This document shows positions 52,901 to 64,000 of a stretch of DNA of 64,000 bases, one piece after another (position 1 is the first letter of the stretch; each line of letters begins with the position of its first letter). This stretch comes from Rallus limicola (Eukaryota > Chordata > Aves > Gruiformes > Rallidae): contig JAKCOZ010000008.1 in NCBI GenBank assembly GCA_022605955.1, positions 19,029,583-19,093,582 on the forward strand, in the 5' to 3' direction. A model generated the notes under the pieces. That model made no database searches. It worked only from the letters and a program-made list of their open reading frames with translations, and had not been told where the DNA came from. The translations under genes and the position numbers were made by a program.

Positions 52901-55900
52901 AATTGTAATTTTATAATATTTTTCTTAATTGTGATCTGCTATCCAATAGTTATAGCAAAAAAATAAAGTTCAGTACTTTTATTACAAAGCAGAAGCAGGG
53001 AACTAAATAGCTTGAAAAGCTTTGCATAGTTCAGTATTTGTTTTCACTTCTACAATAGTAGATGATAGTAGATAGTTCTAAGCTAAAAATGAATCTGAAG
53101 GATGGATATATCGTGAGATACGTATTGGGGGTTGTGTTGTCATGTTCCTTCTGCCCCTGAAACAGTATAGGCTCACTGGTGCTTCTCAAATGGTTTGTGT
53201 TCCATCCTGTGTTATTTTTGGAGAGAACTCACCATTAGTTTCCTTTATTAGCTTTTCTTCCTCATGTTTTCCTTTGTGCAAAAGGGCAAAAAAAGCTCCT
53301 CTCTCAACCTTTACTCCTATTTAAGAAGCTTTTATGTTCCAGGGAGTCAAATGAAAACCAGTCAATGGATACTTTTACCACAATGATTAATAAACTTTTT
53401 TGTATTGGATATCTCTATTTGGCTGCCCTTGTTTATTGGGCACTGAATGCCTTATTGCTCAGTTATAGTTGCTGAGTCCAACTGCAATTTAATGTAACTG
53501 TACCAAAAAAAGTCTGTGTAACGTATTTAAAATTAAGTTTATAATCTGAATTTACAACAGATGTGGCACGCCTTAGGCATACTGCTAAATATTCTGTTAT
53601 GTAAACTAAACCTGCATAGAACTTTGCTGTTACCTGAGTAAACTTACACAGCTTTATCCAATGGGTAAAATAGGGTGTTCTACATTTGCTGACTCATTCT
53701 CTTAGTCTCTATCCCTGGGCTTGGCAGTCACCATGTGGCCTAGCATTCACTGTCTCAAGACTGTTGAAACTTCAGCATTTGACATTCAGTTTTAACCCTA
53801 CCTTGCTGAAGCAATGGAAACCAACTGTCTTAACATTAGGGGGGGGGGGGGAAGTTCTCAAGAAAGTAATTCTCATATGTCACTCAATTTTTCCTCTTTT
53901 TAGTGAAATGACTTCAAAAGTTGTACTGGATACTGCTACGTGTTTAAATTTTTTGCGTACTATGGAAAGGCAAATACATTTTGTTTGCCAGACCAGTGGT
54001 GGTAGGAGCTAGAATCCAACAGATTAATCACTTTTGTATACCCAAATGCATTATTTTCTGGTTAAGGACCCTCTAACAACTCTCTGGTTTGACTGAGACT
54101 GCTGAAGAGGTCTTAAGGCCTCCAGCTATCAAGTTTTTAGCTACAGTAATTTAGACTCATTTTCTTCAGGGCAGGAGACTTGAATTGCAGGGTCCTGCAG
54201 TTCATAGTAATATCTCAGCATGTTTGATTTCTTGCTTTAGAGTACTTGGCCCCTCTCATGGGGGAGAGCATCTCACTGGTGCCTAATTGAAGTACAGAAG
54301 TAGTGTGTGTTAACAAAGACCACAAGACACCCAAGAGTTCAAATGAGTGTCCTTAAAATGAATTTTCAGATGGAGATACTGAAAGGGTAGGAGAAGTCAG
54401 ACCTTTCACTAACACAGTACTTTTGGTCAGTCCTTGGATATAAAATATGAATAATTTTTCTCCCCAAGGAAGGGTAGTCTCTTACTGAGTGCCATCATTC
54501 CAGTGAAGTCTGGAAGTAAAATAATGGCATTTACCTAAGACGAGTAGATATTTGATTACTTATTTTAGCAGTAGGTATCTGCATTAATTATATCTCATTT
54601 TATTAGATTCAACAAGAATCTTTAGTACAACATTTAATGTGCATGTCACGTTCTTTTTTTAATAGCCAGTATTAGTTTTTGTAAAGTGGTGGTGATGTTT
54701 TTAATTTGCTTTGCATTTTAGAAACTTTGCTGTTTTGTTTGCAGAGTGCCTTGAAAGTTTCAGATGACTGCATAAAGTGTCCCCATTATTCTGTAGGGAA
54801 CAAGCAATTAGAACTGGCCTCTTAAAGGTGCCAAAAATACTTTATTCTTGGATCAAAACTATTAGAAAATGTCTGGCTAATTTTCTGACTTGCCAAATTT
54901 AATAGCCAATATGTTGGCTGATACTTTTTAGGAAATAAAACACCCCAGACACTACAGAGGAAAATGGTTAAACCTTGGATGTGCAACAGTTAAAAAATTT
55001 GCAGCATTAGACATTTTTTGTAGGCATCTGTTTCAGAGATCAAAGCAGGTAACCTTATAAAGTTAATGAAATAGACAAAGATGTCTGAACTTGCCTAGGA
55101 TAACGCTGCCTGTAGGGGAAAAAGGCAATTTGAAAAATTGTGGTTTTTCTAATGAGTTGGACAAAGTCCATGGTTCCTCTAAACAGCAAAAGTATTTTTC
55201 TGGTAAGAGAATGTATTTGGGGCTTTTCTGGTTTAGCTTGATAATTAAGCCAGAATTTTGAGAGCATACCATCTCTTGGCAATAAAATTCTAAATATACG
55301 ATTATCAATTTTTTAAACTCTTCCCCTACCCTAGGAGGACCAGGATGGTAGCCAAGGTGTGGGCAAGCGCAAGAGGGTGAAACTAAGCAGCACCACCAAA
55401 GGTATTTATAAAGTACTGATCTCAGTTTATCATTTTTGCTTTGTGTCTATCTTAAAATTTATCTAGGGATATTGGTTCACTTCCCCAGCACTGTAGTGCT
55501 GCATGTGACAGGTATTAAATACAGCAAAGCCTGGGAAAAAAAAAGGCAAGAGAAATTGTGGTAATTGGCAACTTTGATTTCCCTTGAGTGAGTACTACTG
55601 TGACCAGTCATTTTGTCACCTTCATGCCATAAGTTAACCTCTAAAAATTCATCCCGTTTTTTTACTGTGTGGCTGGCAGGGTTGCAATACAGCTTGGCAA
55701 GTGTTCGATGTGTTTGTTCTTAACAGGTTTTTTTCATTAGTGCCGCTGTACAGTATGGTTGTGTTCTAAGCCAGGCAGTGGTTCTCTCTGGTTCTGGTTG
55801 GTCTTTCTGTACTGTTCTAGTAATATTTAAGAGAATATACTTGAATGAAGTCCCCTCTGAAACCACTCTATTATTTTCTTAGATTGAAACTAGTCCTCTG

Positions 55901-58900
55901 TGCACTTTTAGTCCAACATGAACAACACTCACATGGAGATCAGTGCAAGTTTTAATTCAAGAATGAACACAGGCTAGAGACAAGTTAGCCCTGTCCTGTG
56001 CTTTATCCTTGACATGTTTTTGTGCTAAAAAAAGTTTATTTAAACTCTTATTATTAAATAAAGAACACCTTTTGTTGTTGGTTTTTGAATATGACTATAA
56101 GGAGCCTGACAGAGGAAGCAATAAAGAAATTGCAAGCCCTGAGGAAAGAACATTTGGGTGCAAAACCAGTGACAGTTGGAATAAAATTTCTGGATAGGCT
56201 TTGGAGTGAAGGTTTGGAATTTGAATTTGAGAAGGTATGAAGGTGTTGTGAGGAGTATGGAAAAGTAAGATGGATGGCTTCACATTAAATGAAAAAAAAT
56301 GTGAAGCTGGAAAAGTGGAGAACTAAATGTTTTGGGAATGGTAGTGTTAAGAGGTGATCTTAGAAATGGTGTGTTAAAGATTATAGCATAGAATGAAGTG
56401 GGAGAATTGGTAGTTTTGGAGAAATGCAGGAAACTTACAGGAATACAAGAGATGCTCTCTTGAATTTTAGAGGCTGTTTGCTTGTCTAAGATAAGCTAGA
56501 GTCAGGTAATGCAAGAAAAAAATGCTGGTTTTCTGATGCGTAATAACTGATGATGGTAAATAGGCAGGGAGTAAGGTCAGGCTGAGAGGCTGACAGATGT
56601 GAAAACCATATCAGCAGTGACATTTCAGGAAAAGTGATACTGTAATTCAACATTTCATTTCCCCCCAGGATTGTAGTCTTCCCCCTCTGAGGCATCCCAA
56701 CATGGACTGTGCTCATGGTGTTGATAGCTCCTAATATCAGCCCCAGAGGAGGGAGTCTGCCAATGGGGGAAGGGTAAGTATCTGTTTTTATTAAATATTG
56801 AATAGTTTTCTGAAGTTTTCAGTATTCATATTTTATGTCCAATAGGGTATAAAATAAGAGTATGAAAAGAAAATTTTAGAAAACTGAGTATTGAATAAAA
56901 ACAGATTTACCTTTTCCGTATAAGCAGACTCCCTGTCCCATCCTAGGTCTTTAGTGACACTGTCTTCATAGAAGTTTATTTAGATACTGGGGATATCTTG
57001 GAATGCCAAGACTCATATTCCAGAGACATATTCAAAACAGTCTATGGGGTCTTTTGTGACACTAGAAAAGAGGAAAAAGATTCCTTTAAAGAATATGCAG
57101 TGTTTATGCTGACATTTGTTGATACAGGTATGGGACTGAGTATTGAGAGAATTTTTATTTTTACTCTGTTTTAAAATCTGCATCCATTTTAAATACTTGA
57201 TGTCTAAGAAAAATTTAAACCCACAGGCACTATACTTTTTTTTTTCTTTGTTGAAACAAATTTAAAATCAAGTGGTGCTTTTCAGAGTGGGAACGTTAGT
57301 CCCAGTGTTCTTGACAAATTTTCCGAATTGGGTAAGAGCATTCTGCCTACTTAAATTCTATAGCAGATATAAGTGGATACATATTTTTCCCTCCCTGCCT
57401 GAAACTGCCATATGAAGAATTTGATATGTACTGTTGAATCTGATACGTGTTAGAGAAAGCTGTGTTTCAGATAAGGTGGACAAGGTGTTGTGTCACTTGT
57501 ATCTATGCCTGGTGTTTTCAGTTGGGGGCATTTGCCGCTGTCTGCTTAGTGGACAGAGAACTTCAGTCTGCATGGCTACCAAGCTTTCATGGGCAGTAAA
57601 ATCACATGTGCAATTTCTTAACAAGAGTCAAGGAAGAGAATATAAATGATTATCACATGTTGACTGCAGTGGGTGATGTAATGCTTTGCAAAATATCTTC
57701 ATATTAAAACATCTTTCCTGACTCTGTGATGGTAATTTTATTTTCTATTTCAATGCTTGTAGACTATATTGAATAAAACATTCTTGTCTTTGTGAGGCCT
57801 GATAGAGTCTTGAGGAGGTCCCTGAAATTACATTTTTCATGATTTCTCATGATCTTTTGCAATTCCTGAGATGTTTTGGGCTGATTGGTTGCTTGATTGG
57901 GGAGCTCTTGACTTCTAGTAATGGTGGAAAATGGAGGTAGTTCCTGCTTTGGAAAAGTACAAATGGCTGTCCTGCTTAGGAAAGGATAAGCACAAAATAT
58001 CCAGTACAGTTCCTAAAGCTGTCATGTATCAGTGAAGAGACAAGTCTTGAAGGCCAGATAACGTTCAGCTTAAGTGTTCTTGAATCCGTAATGGTGGGAA
58101 TACTTCATACAGTCCCAGTGGAGTCTAGGATTTTGCATCCTCAGGTCTAGCTCATTTCTAGGTACAAAGGAGCATTATTATTATTTTCTTTAGTCCTTTT
58201 ATGTTATGACAGTGAATAATAACTGTTGTAGTTTTAAGTAATAAATAATATCTTGAAGAATGATAAAAAGGTTTTCTATGTCAGCCTTTTTGTTTAAATG
58301 GAGTTAATATGGTTTGTGCTCTGGCAAGTCATAGTTCCATTCTAGCAGTGGTCAGTTTGTGCAGTTTTACAATCAGGAAGCTGATCTGCTTGAAAATGTA
58401 GCTGACAGTGAAAAGATGACTTGGTTCTTTATGTGAGTACTGCACTGGGGTGTACTGTCAGCATGTGTAAGGGGGAGAGTGAATGGAGAGGTGTTGAACA
58501 GGGAAAGATAAGTCTGTCTCTTCTGGGACCTTCAGGAGCTAGTGCCTGTTATGGTATTTTTTTTATAACAGCAAAACCCAACCAAGAGCTTTGTGGTTGG
58601 TCAATTAGTACATATATTGCTTTAAAAAATAAGAATGCACTTGGGCCAGAAGAATCCCAGACATAGATACAGACTGGGAGAAGAGCGCCTTGAGAGTAGC
58701 CCTGCTGAGAAGGACCTGGGTGTCATGGAGGATGAGAAACTTAGCATGAGCCAGCAGTGTGCTTTTGCAGCTCAGAAAGTATCCCGGGCTCCATCAGAAG
58801 AGGGGTGGCCAGCAGGGACAGGGAGGTGATTGTCCCTTTCTACTCTGCCCTCAAGAGGCCCCATCTGGAGTACTGTGTCCAGAGCTGGGGGCCCCAATAC

Positions 58901-59988
58901 AAGAAAGAGGAGGCCATGAAGATGATTAGGGGGCTGGAGCACCTCCCCTACGAAGAGAGGCTGAAGGATCTGAGTTTGTTCAGCCTGAAGAAGAGAAGGC
59001 TGTGGGGAGACCTCATTGCAGCCTTCCAGTACCTGAAGGGAGCATACAAACAGGAGGGGAATCAACTTTTAAAAAGGGTAGATAATGGCAAGACAAGAAG
59101 GAATGGATTAAAGCTAAAGGAAAGAAGATTTAAATTAGGTATTAGGGGGAAGTTTTTTACAGGGGGAGTGGTGAGGTGCTGGAACAGGCTGCCCAGAGAG
59201 TTGTGGATGCCCCGTCCCTGGAGGTGTTCAAGGCCAGGTTGGATGGGGCCCTGGGCAACCTTGTGTGGATCGAGGCCTGGAGGTTGGTGGCCCTGCCTGT
59301 GGCAGAAGGGCTGGAACTCTGATCCTTGGGGTCCCTTCCAACCCAGAACATTCTATGATTCTATGAATAATGATACATTATTACTTCTGTTTAACTTGTT
59401 TAGAGCTTTGTAAATAGAACGTGTTCAAAGGTGATAGAACTCATTTGTTTTGCTATTTTAACTTCAGCTGAGTAGGAGTCTGCATTAATGGTTTCAGTTA
59501 AGTGGCTGTCTAAATATTTTGCAAATTGCCATGATTCATTACAATCAGGGAGCTACTACAGTAAGGTGATAACAATTCAATGCAATCAATGAAGACTGTT
59601 CTGTGTGGTAGTATTGTACTGAAAACTTTCATTGACTTCTCTGGAAGTCTTTTTTATTATTGCAGACTCTGACACCACAGCGTTGGCCATGTTCATTTTC
59701 CTAGTGTTTTTGAAAAAAACATGTAATTTACAGAGTGCACTAAGATGTTCTTAAGTTTTTGTTACTGAGTTTTATATAAGACAGTGCAATTGGACTCAGT
59801 GTTTTCAGTTTTAATAATTATTACATTACACATCCCCTCCTCCAACCTTTTATGCAGATCAATCTATCATGGATGTTTTGAAGCATAAATGTTTTCTAGA
59901 AGAATTATTATTTTGGACAATAAAGTATGAGTTTCCACAGAAGATGGTAACTTTCTTACTCAACATGCTGCCAGATCAAGATTATAAG
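34543..59988 (+). CDS. UBR3: UBR3, UBR-box E3 ubiquitin ligase, 5' part only
   Basis: Seven coding exons join in phase to 380 codons: 34543-34991, 48653-48792, 49195-49353, 50694-50837, 51432-51481, 55335-55401 and 59858-59988. Human UBR3 has about 1,890 residues, so about 80% lies beyond the right edge. Residues 1-95 are an Ala/Gly-rich start and a helical segment. A UBR-type zinc finger follows at about 98-168, with [21 protein letters not shown] and CDCGD motifs, completed by FCKRH in exon 2. Residues 300-340 form an acidic/basic linker with an NLS-like KRKRVKL. Known of the family: UBR proteins are E3 ligases, and the UBR box is the N-degron-binding fold in UBR1/2; UBR3 was originally reported not to bind classical N-degrons. 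The start has A at -3 and G at +4. No damage seen. Confidence 0.96.
36121..36738 (-). pseudogene. Possible decayed coding sequence, parent unknown
   Basis: The minus strand reads as Lys/Glu/Asn-rich protein-like sequence in one frame from about 36522 to 36121, interrupted by a single TGA at 36238-36240. A second open stretch at about 36545-36738 is separated from it by a T-run that shifts the frame, and has its own in-frame TGA. The segment at 36522 is preceded by a very good acceptor (T11CCCTTCTTTCTTCTCCAG). I do not recognise the protein. The strand is purine-rich, so chance openness is possible. Alternatives are a decayed retrocopy or an unannotated exon. Confidence 0.3.
36738..36775 (-). 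mobile_element. CR1 3'-tail fragment, minus orientation
   Basis: AATCATAGAACTGTTTTGGT followed by CGAAAAGATCTTTAAG is the reverse complement of a CR1 3' end. Short and diverged. Confidence 0.6.
36843..36864. repeat. 22-bp perfect palindrome
   Basis: Two 11-bp arms (GGAGTGAGAAT and its exact complement) meet with no spacer. Confidence 0.9.
39495..39766 (+). mobile_element. CR1 LINE 3' fragment
   Basis: It shows the conserved CR1 3' region: the TTGCACCAGGGGAGGT block, a CAACAGGCTGCTCAGGGAAG block, GGTTGGACTTGATGATCTTA and AGGTCCTTCCAA, ending GATTCT. Plus orientation, 5'-truncated; boundaries approximate. Confidence 0.8.
40420..41333 (+). mobile_element. CR1 LINE, 3' half of ORF2 and tail, decayed
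   Basis: About 0.9 kb alignable in order with the CR1 at 58634: ATCTTCATCAGTGACATA, the GACACCAAGCTGA-type block, CATGAGCCAGCAATA, CCTCTGGAGTCCTCAGCAC, GAGGAAAGGCTGAGAGAG, TGGTTGCCCAGAGAGGTGG and a GAGGTCCCTTCCAACCC tail. Many frameshifts and stops. Reading frames inside it are remnants of the CR1 reverse-transcriptase polyprotein or shadows. Confidence 0.85.
43229..43765 (+). mobile_element. Solo endogenous-retrovirus LTR, copy 2
   Basis: It starts TGTCATGATTTAACCCC and ends GACGCCAGGACA, with TG...CA termini and about 537 bp. It aligns with the copy at 25820-26373. The flanking 5-base stretches (ATATA and ATGTT) do not give a clean target-site duplication. No internal retroviral genes adjoin. 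Sense orientation in UBR3. Confidence 0.88.
44431..44490 (-). mobile_element. CR1 3'-tail fragment, minus orientation
   Basis: AATCATAGAATGGTTTGGGT is the reverse complement of the CR1 3' terminus. The copy extends only about 60 bp and is 5'-truncated. Confidence 0.75.
47509..47533 (+). repeat. Poly-T run (25 bases)
   Basis: Uninterrupted run of 25 T in UBR3 intron 1; likely length-variable. Confidence 0.9.
48653..48792 (+). CDS. UBR3: UBR3 coding exon 2
   Basis: Residues 150-196 plus one base ([20 protein letters not shown] onward). It completes the UBR box. The acceptor is TTTTTATAG|GTTTTG and the donor CCTG|GTATGT. Confidence 0.96.
49195..49353 (+). CDS. UBR3: UBR3 coding exon 3
   Basis: Residues 197-249 plus one base ([20 protein letters not shown] onward). 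The acceptor is GGTTTTCAG and the donor TCTG|GTATGT. Confidence 0.95.
49354..50693 (+). other. UBR3 intron 3
   Basis: AT-rich; no exon or repeat family recognised. Small frames at 49448-49804 and 50103-50291 lack coding features. Confidence 0.7.
50694..50837 (+). CDS. UBR3: UBR3 coding exon 4
   Basis: Residues 250-297 plus one base ([20 protein letters not shown] onward). The acceptor is GTCCAAG|GTGTTG. The donor CAAG|GTTTGT is weak, but phase and family sequence support it. Confidence 0.94.
50838..51431 (+). other. UBR3 intron 4
   Basis: No additional exon recognised. A 109-codon frame (51151-51480) runs through the intron into exon 5 and is in a shadow frame upstream. Confidence 0.7.
51432..51481 (+). 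CDS. UBR3: UBR3 coding exon 5 (50 bp)
   Basis: Residues 298-314 ([17 protein letters not shown]), the start of the acidic linker. The acceptor is TTCAAAAG|GTTTAG and the donor GAG|GTGAGA. Confidence 0.92.
51482..55334 (+). other. UBR3 intron 5
   Basis: 3.85 kb of AT-rich sequence. It holds a run of 13 G at 53839-53851. No repeat family or exon recognised; frames at 53142-54012 and 55055-55308 show no domains. Confidence 0.7.
55335..55401 (+). CDS. UBR3: UBR3 coding exon 6 (67 bp)
   Basis: Residues 315-336 plus one base ([20 protein letters not shown]). Acidic then basic, NLS-like. The acceptor is TACCCTAG|GAGGAC and the donor AAAG|GTATTT. Confidence 0.94.
56745..56940. repeat. Long imperfect inverted repeat, MITE-like
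   Basis: Two arms of about 85-90 bp around a centre near 56842. GGGAGTCTGC (56751-56760) pairs perfectly with 56924-56933, and ATCTGTTTTTATT near 56780 pairs with the complementary stretch ending near 56905. Intervening parts pair at roughly two thirds of positions. It resembles a non-autonomous DNA-transposon hairpin; family unknown. Confidence 0.75.
58634..59366 (+). mobile_element. CR1 LINE 3' end with intact-looking tail
   Basis: About 733 bp of CR1: the last part of the ORF2 reverse-transcriptase polyprotein in two frames (first at about 58635-58790, then from 58757 after a frameshift, with [13 protein letters not shown] and [12 protein letters not shown] motifs), then the 3' UTR ending CATTCTATGATTCTATGA. 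5'-truncated, sense to UBR3. Confidence 0.92.
59858..59988 (+). CDS. UBR3: UBR3 coding exon 7 (last one in the window)
   Basis: Residues 337-380 ([20 protein letters not shown] onward, ending [10 protein letters not shown]). The acceptor is TTATGCAG|ATCAAT and the donor AAG|GTACAT, phase 0. The gene continues beyond the right edge. Confidence 0.96.
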
Positions 59989-62900
59989 GTACATGCCTTA
60001 CTTCATTCAAACTTAAGTGTCTTTTCTTATTCACATACTTAATGGGTATTATGCATTGCATGAAACCACATATGTTTGTATTTGAATAATGAGCAGTAAA
60101 ATAATGCAGGTCTTTTACCTTGTTTTGAGTACTTTGTTAGAAGGTCTAAAGTGCATAGTATTTGAATAGGCTTGTGGACAAAACAAGATAGATAAGTTTG
60201 GAGCAGCAATACTAATTTTGTTCTCATGGCTTGTTTTTTTATTTTCTGGCTGCTAGTGTATATTTGCATGTGTTGGATTTGTAAATTGGATTTTTATTAA
60301 TGAAAAGACAGGTTCGGCACTAAATGATTCTGTAGTGTGGTATGACTGCTAAAATAATTGCAGTGACTTCATTCCAGTGGTTTCTCTATATAGGCCGTTA
60401 CAGTGTGAATGTTTTTGCTGCAGCTATGCCCTAGGTGATTTTGGCAGCCTTCCAGGTGCTTCCTTACAGAGTTTTGCAGTTGTCCGTACCAAGTGTCTCC
60501 TGGCGTGGAGTCGTGGAGACTGGATGTCATCTTCCTGTTTTAAATCTTGGTGTGCAGCCAGGTTTGGCTGTTTGCTCTACGTGTTCCCAAGACCAAGTAT
60601 ACATAGCAATCAGGCTTAACATTTTGCTCTGATCATATCATGTCATACCTTTGAGCCATGCAAATATTTTGGACCTTCTCAGTCCCTGCTGGGGGGCAAA
60701 GATCAAGAGAACCTGAAGTCCAGGCATGCAGATTTCTTCAAAAATGTCTCTATTTTTTCATAATGGGACCACCCTGTATTTGTGCCCCTTAAAAACTTGC
60801 TGTATCAAAGCAAAGAAAATGAAGATAACTTGAAAGGAAGAAAAAGATAATATATGGGCCTTCATCAATACCCTGCCCATGTCAAGACACCATTTTGATT
60901 TGGGATACCAGCATAGATTCATAGTACATGAGGAATTATTGACTGATGATTCCCTGCCTGAATTCTTCTTGACGTTTGGACATCCAGTTCTCCTGATCCA
61001 TTGCCAGCTAAACTCCTGCCTGTGAAAACACCCAACTGCTAGCAGCATTCAGAGGAATCTGGTAAGTGTTATGTTTACCTTTTTACTATACCATGTAATA
61101 ACAACTTCTAATGATCATGGGATCTGTTTTCCTTTGACAACAAGCCACAATCTTCAGTGGCTTTCTTCATTCTGTTCATAGTATTTCTTCACTATGAATG
61201 GAGATCATGGTATATTTGGTTTCTATACAGTCTGCCACCTTTATCTGGAAATAGTCCATCTTCTAGCAACCAATAATCTGAGTTCAGATTTTTTTAAGGT
61301 TTCTTTTTGCTTTGGTTTGGTTTTGTTACCAATTTTATATTGTGCTTGATGAAACAGTTAATTCCTATGTACAAATTTATTACTAGCACAACTCCTAAGT
61401 ATTTGAAATCCTTTGGAATCTGTACTTAGTGTAATTACTATGATTGTCTAAAATGTATTTTTTCAGTAGTAAGGAAACTTAGAGAAGGAAGTGGATCGCA
61501 GATGATACTATGGAAGCAGTAACTATTTTTTCACAAGATACCTGGGCTTTGTTGCAAAACTGTGTCAGTGATGCATGAATTGTAAACATGTCTATGAGAA
61601 TTGTGGCTTATTTATAAGAATTGGCCCTGCCTTTTACATGTATACAGAGAGAACATACTATTTTGGGATGAATTCGAAGAATTTTCTCTTTCAAGCTTCC
61701 AATTAGCTTTTATGAAAATAAAGCTTGTTTGCTGTGTAATCCTGTTGCATTCTCAAAAAGTTGGAACACCTGTAAGGATATAACCTGTACCGAGGGATCT
61801 CCCAGCTTTCTGCTACTTTCTCCCATCCCATCTATACATCCCATCTATAGCACATTTACTATCTTGTTTTTTTCTGTCTCTGCCACTGTGTGATTTGTCT
61901 GATTCTTTGGGAGCAGATTTAGCTCATTAAATCATCAGAATTCAGCTGAGTTGGTTTTCTGTTAAAGCGAGTGAGCTAGCCAGACACAGAGCAGAGTTGG
62001 CTATCTGTGTGTGCTCTGAAATTGTTGAAATCTCTGACCTTCAGCATAGAAGTAGTAGAGCTGACTGAATCTGCCATGCCCTATGCAGCAGTCAGTGAGC
62101 TGCTCACACCCTGTTGCATGGATTTGTTTCTAACTAGGAACACAAACTTCCCTTATAGGATTTCCCAAGATTGAAAAGAGGTGTTGAGAAGGGTGGGCTA
62201 AAAGCCTGGGTTAATTAGGTCTCCACACACACACCACTTTTGCATATGATAGAAACAGAACAACAAAATGTGGTCTTTTGCCTTACAGGATTCGTGCCTG
62301 AGACATCCCTTCGAGCACTCCATGACATTTGGAGCTTGGAAGACTTAGAAATGAAGGAATTAAAAAACAAACCAAGAAAAATTTACTGGAGCTTCCAAGA
62401 AATTAGAGGCATTATGGTGTGGACAAGGTTTCTGCAAGAAGAAAAGCAAAAGGCCAGAGAAATAGGACTGACCTTCAACTGACCAAGGAGAAGACAAAGA
62501 AGGGGTTAGCGATAAACAGGAACGTGATGGAAGAGTGTAAATCATCCAAGAGCAGAGCTTTGCCGAATTCTGAAATACTGGAAGTAGAGAAATGAAAAGC
62601 ATCTGGTAGAGATAATGAATCAAAGAGCATAACTAATTCTGTGCCTTGTCAGGCACCTCCTGTAGTGAATGTTGGGGCAGTTATACAGCAATAGGACTTC
62701 TCTAACCCCTGGATATGCTCTTCTATAAATTCTGTAGAACAGTTTCTCTATTGGAAACTTAATTATAGCACACTGTCACCTGGCAGAGATATCTTTCTCT
62801 TTGTGTTGAAAACATAAACATGGGAGATGCACATTCTAACTGAAAAACAGAGTTGATACTAGCTCCTAAAAGTTCTGGGATTATTTAGGGACCACCAAGA

Positions 62901-64000
62901 AGAAGGGCCAGGTCAAAAAATTTGTTTTTACATAGTCTAGACATTTAGAAGCTGCACAAGATCATAGAGACTAAGTCAGTGAAGGTAAATATACAGAAAA
63001 CATCCCTGTCTTAGGAAGCCACTTCTTGCAAATGGTTGGAAGCTGCATAAATATTATCCCATTATCTGCATTCTTGCTCCACTCTGTTTTCCTTAGTTGT
63101 GTATACAGCTTTGGCCACTAAAGACAGAATACTGAGATGGATGGATTGATTTGACCTACTATGGCTGGTTTTATGCACGGACTGCAGTTTACCACAGTAT
63201 TTAAGTATTTTAACTTAAGTTTAGTTTCTTTTCAGGATTGGAAAGGGTTGCGTGTGTTTATCTTCCACGTGAATGTAGGTGTCAAGCTTATGTCTTGTTT
63301 TCAATCTAAGTGTATTATAGCATCTCTATAATACTGTCTTGATAGTGAATGTGCAGTACTTTCAGAAATTAATTTTTGTAGCTGTAAGGCACAGAAAGTT
63401 CTGATGCTTACTAATTTTAAAGTAAATAAATAATCAAAAATCTGTCTTCAGAGGACCAGAGTCTTTGCAGTCAACTTGGATTGAGTGCTGTGTGGGAAAA
63501 AAAAAAAAAAAAAAGTAAAATGTAGTTCTACATCACAGAACCTGAGATTTCTATTTAAACATAATAGAATGTGAAGAAGTAATTTATAAACAAATTACAC
63601 TTTTTTTTTTTACTAGCAGCATTAATATACTAACTTCTTAAAATATCAGGCGTGTGTGATTTCTGTCTGATGCTTAATATTAATAGTGTAGACATCTTGA
63701 TGTTTGTTAAAAGTTTTGTTACCAATGATTAAAGTTGTAGCAAGCTTTAAATTAAAGGGAATGATATGATAGGTTATTCTGCCTGTACATGAATGGTACT
63801 GTGTTAACTCTCCACAAGTATTGTGAATACATTCTTCCAAAAAAGGCTTTAGGTGAAAACAGTTACCATTGTGCTGGGCACTGTATGTAGAAGACCCTTT
63901 CAGTTATTATACAAGTTTCTATCATTCCAGCTAAAGGAAGGCAAGTTAAGCAGTTGTTTTACATTTCCTGCAGTGATATTCTCATCCCCACCTTGATCCA
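59989..64000 (+). other. UBR3 intron 7 (partial)
   Basis: No further UBR3 exon found up to the window end. It has an A run at about 63499-63514. An 80-codon frame at 62240-62482 has no recognised domain. No LINE or LTR copy recognised. Confidence 0.7.

Larger units (their letters stand above)
55402..59857 (+). other. UBR3 intron 6
   Basis: It contains the near-palindromic element (56745-56940) and a CR1 copy (58634-59366). The remainder is unique AT-rich sequence with no exon seen. Confidence 0.75.

Noticed and set aside
58757..59413. 218-codon frame as a possible host gene
   Set aside because: It is the C-terminal part of the CR1 reverse-transcriptase polyprotein followed by CR1 3' UTR read in frame.
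62240..62482. 80-codon plus-strand frame in UBR3 intron 7
   Set aside because: Looks protein-like in composition, but does not match the expected next UBR3 segment and has no flanking in-phase acceptor that I could support.

Overview
The window is vertebrate nuclear DNA, almost certainly from a bird and probably a neoavian one. The evidence is compact introns, CR1 LINE 3' ends with the avian ATTCTATGATTCT-type tail, and two solo endogenous-retrovirus LTRs of the TGTCATG...CCAGGACA type that I know from neoavian genomes. Species cannot be read from the sequence. Six genes are present, in the order and orientation known from human 2q31.1: CFAP210 (CCDC173, minus), PHOSPHO2 (plus), KLHL23 (plus), SSB/La (plus), METTL5 (minus) and UBR3 (plus).
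Layout. 1-5.9 kb: eight exons of CFAP210, cut off at the left edge (434 codons present). 5.9-6.02 kb: a CpG-rich promoter shared with PHOSPHO2, carrying a textbook RFX X-box. 7.0-7.7 kb: the single coding exon of PHOSPHO2 (241 aa). 11.9-15.55 kb: KLHL23, three coding exons, 558 aa. 18.3-28.9 kb: SSB, CpG promoter plus eleven coding exons, 407 aa, with a solo LTR in one intron. 28.6-33.1 kb: METTL5, seven coding exons on the minus strand, 214 aa; its last exon and polyadenylation signal lie entirely inside the SSB 3' UTR. 33-35.3 kb: GC-rich block with the divergent METTL5 and UBR3 promoters. 34.5-64 kb: the first seven coding exons of UBR3 (380 codons), cut off at the right edge, with large introns holding CR1 copies, a second solo LTR, a long near-palindrome and a possible decayed coding sequence on the minus strand.
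Every exon junction given was checked for AG/GT and for phase, and each complete protein comes out within a few residues of the family's usual length. The genes do not form one pathway. They are a conserved neighbourhood of a ciliary microtubule inner protein, a HAD phosphatase, a BTB-Kelch adaptor, the La RNA chaperone, the 18S rRNA m6A methyltransferase and a UBR-box ubiquitin ligase. No CRISPR arrays, operons or other prokaryotic systems are present. The most unusual items are the SSB/METTL5 antisense overlap with an altered METTL5 C-terminus, the hairpin elements at 20.07 and 56.75 kb, and the possible degenerate coding sequence at 36.1-36.7 kb.
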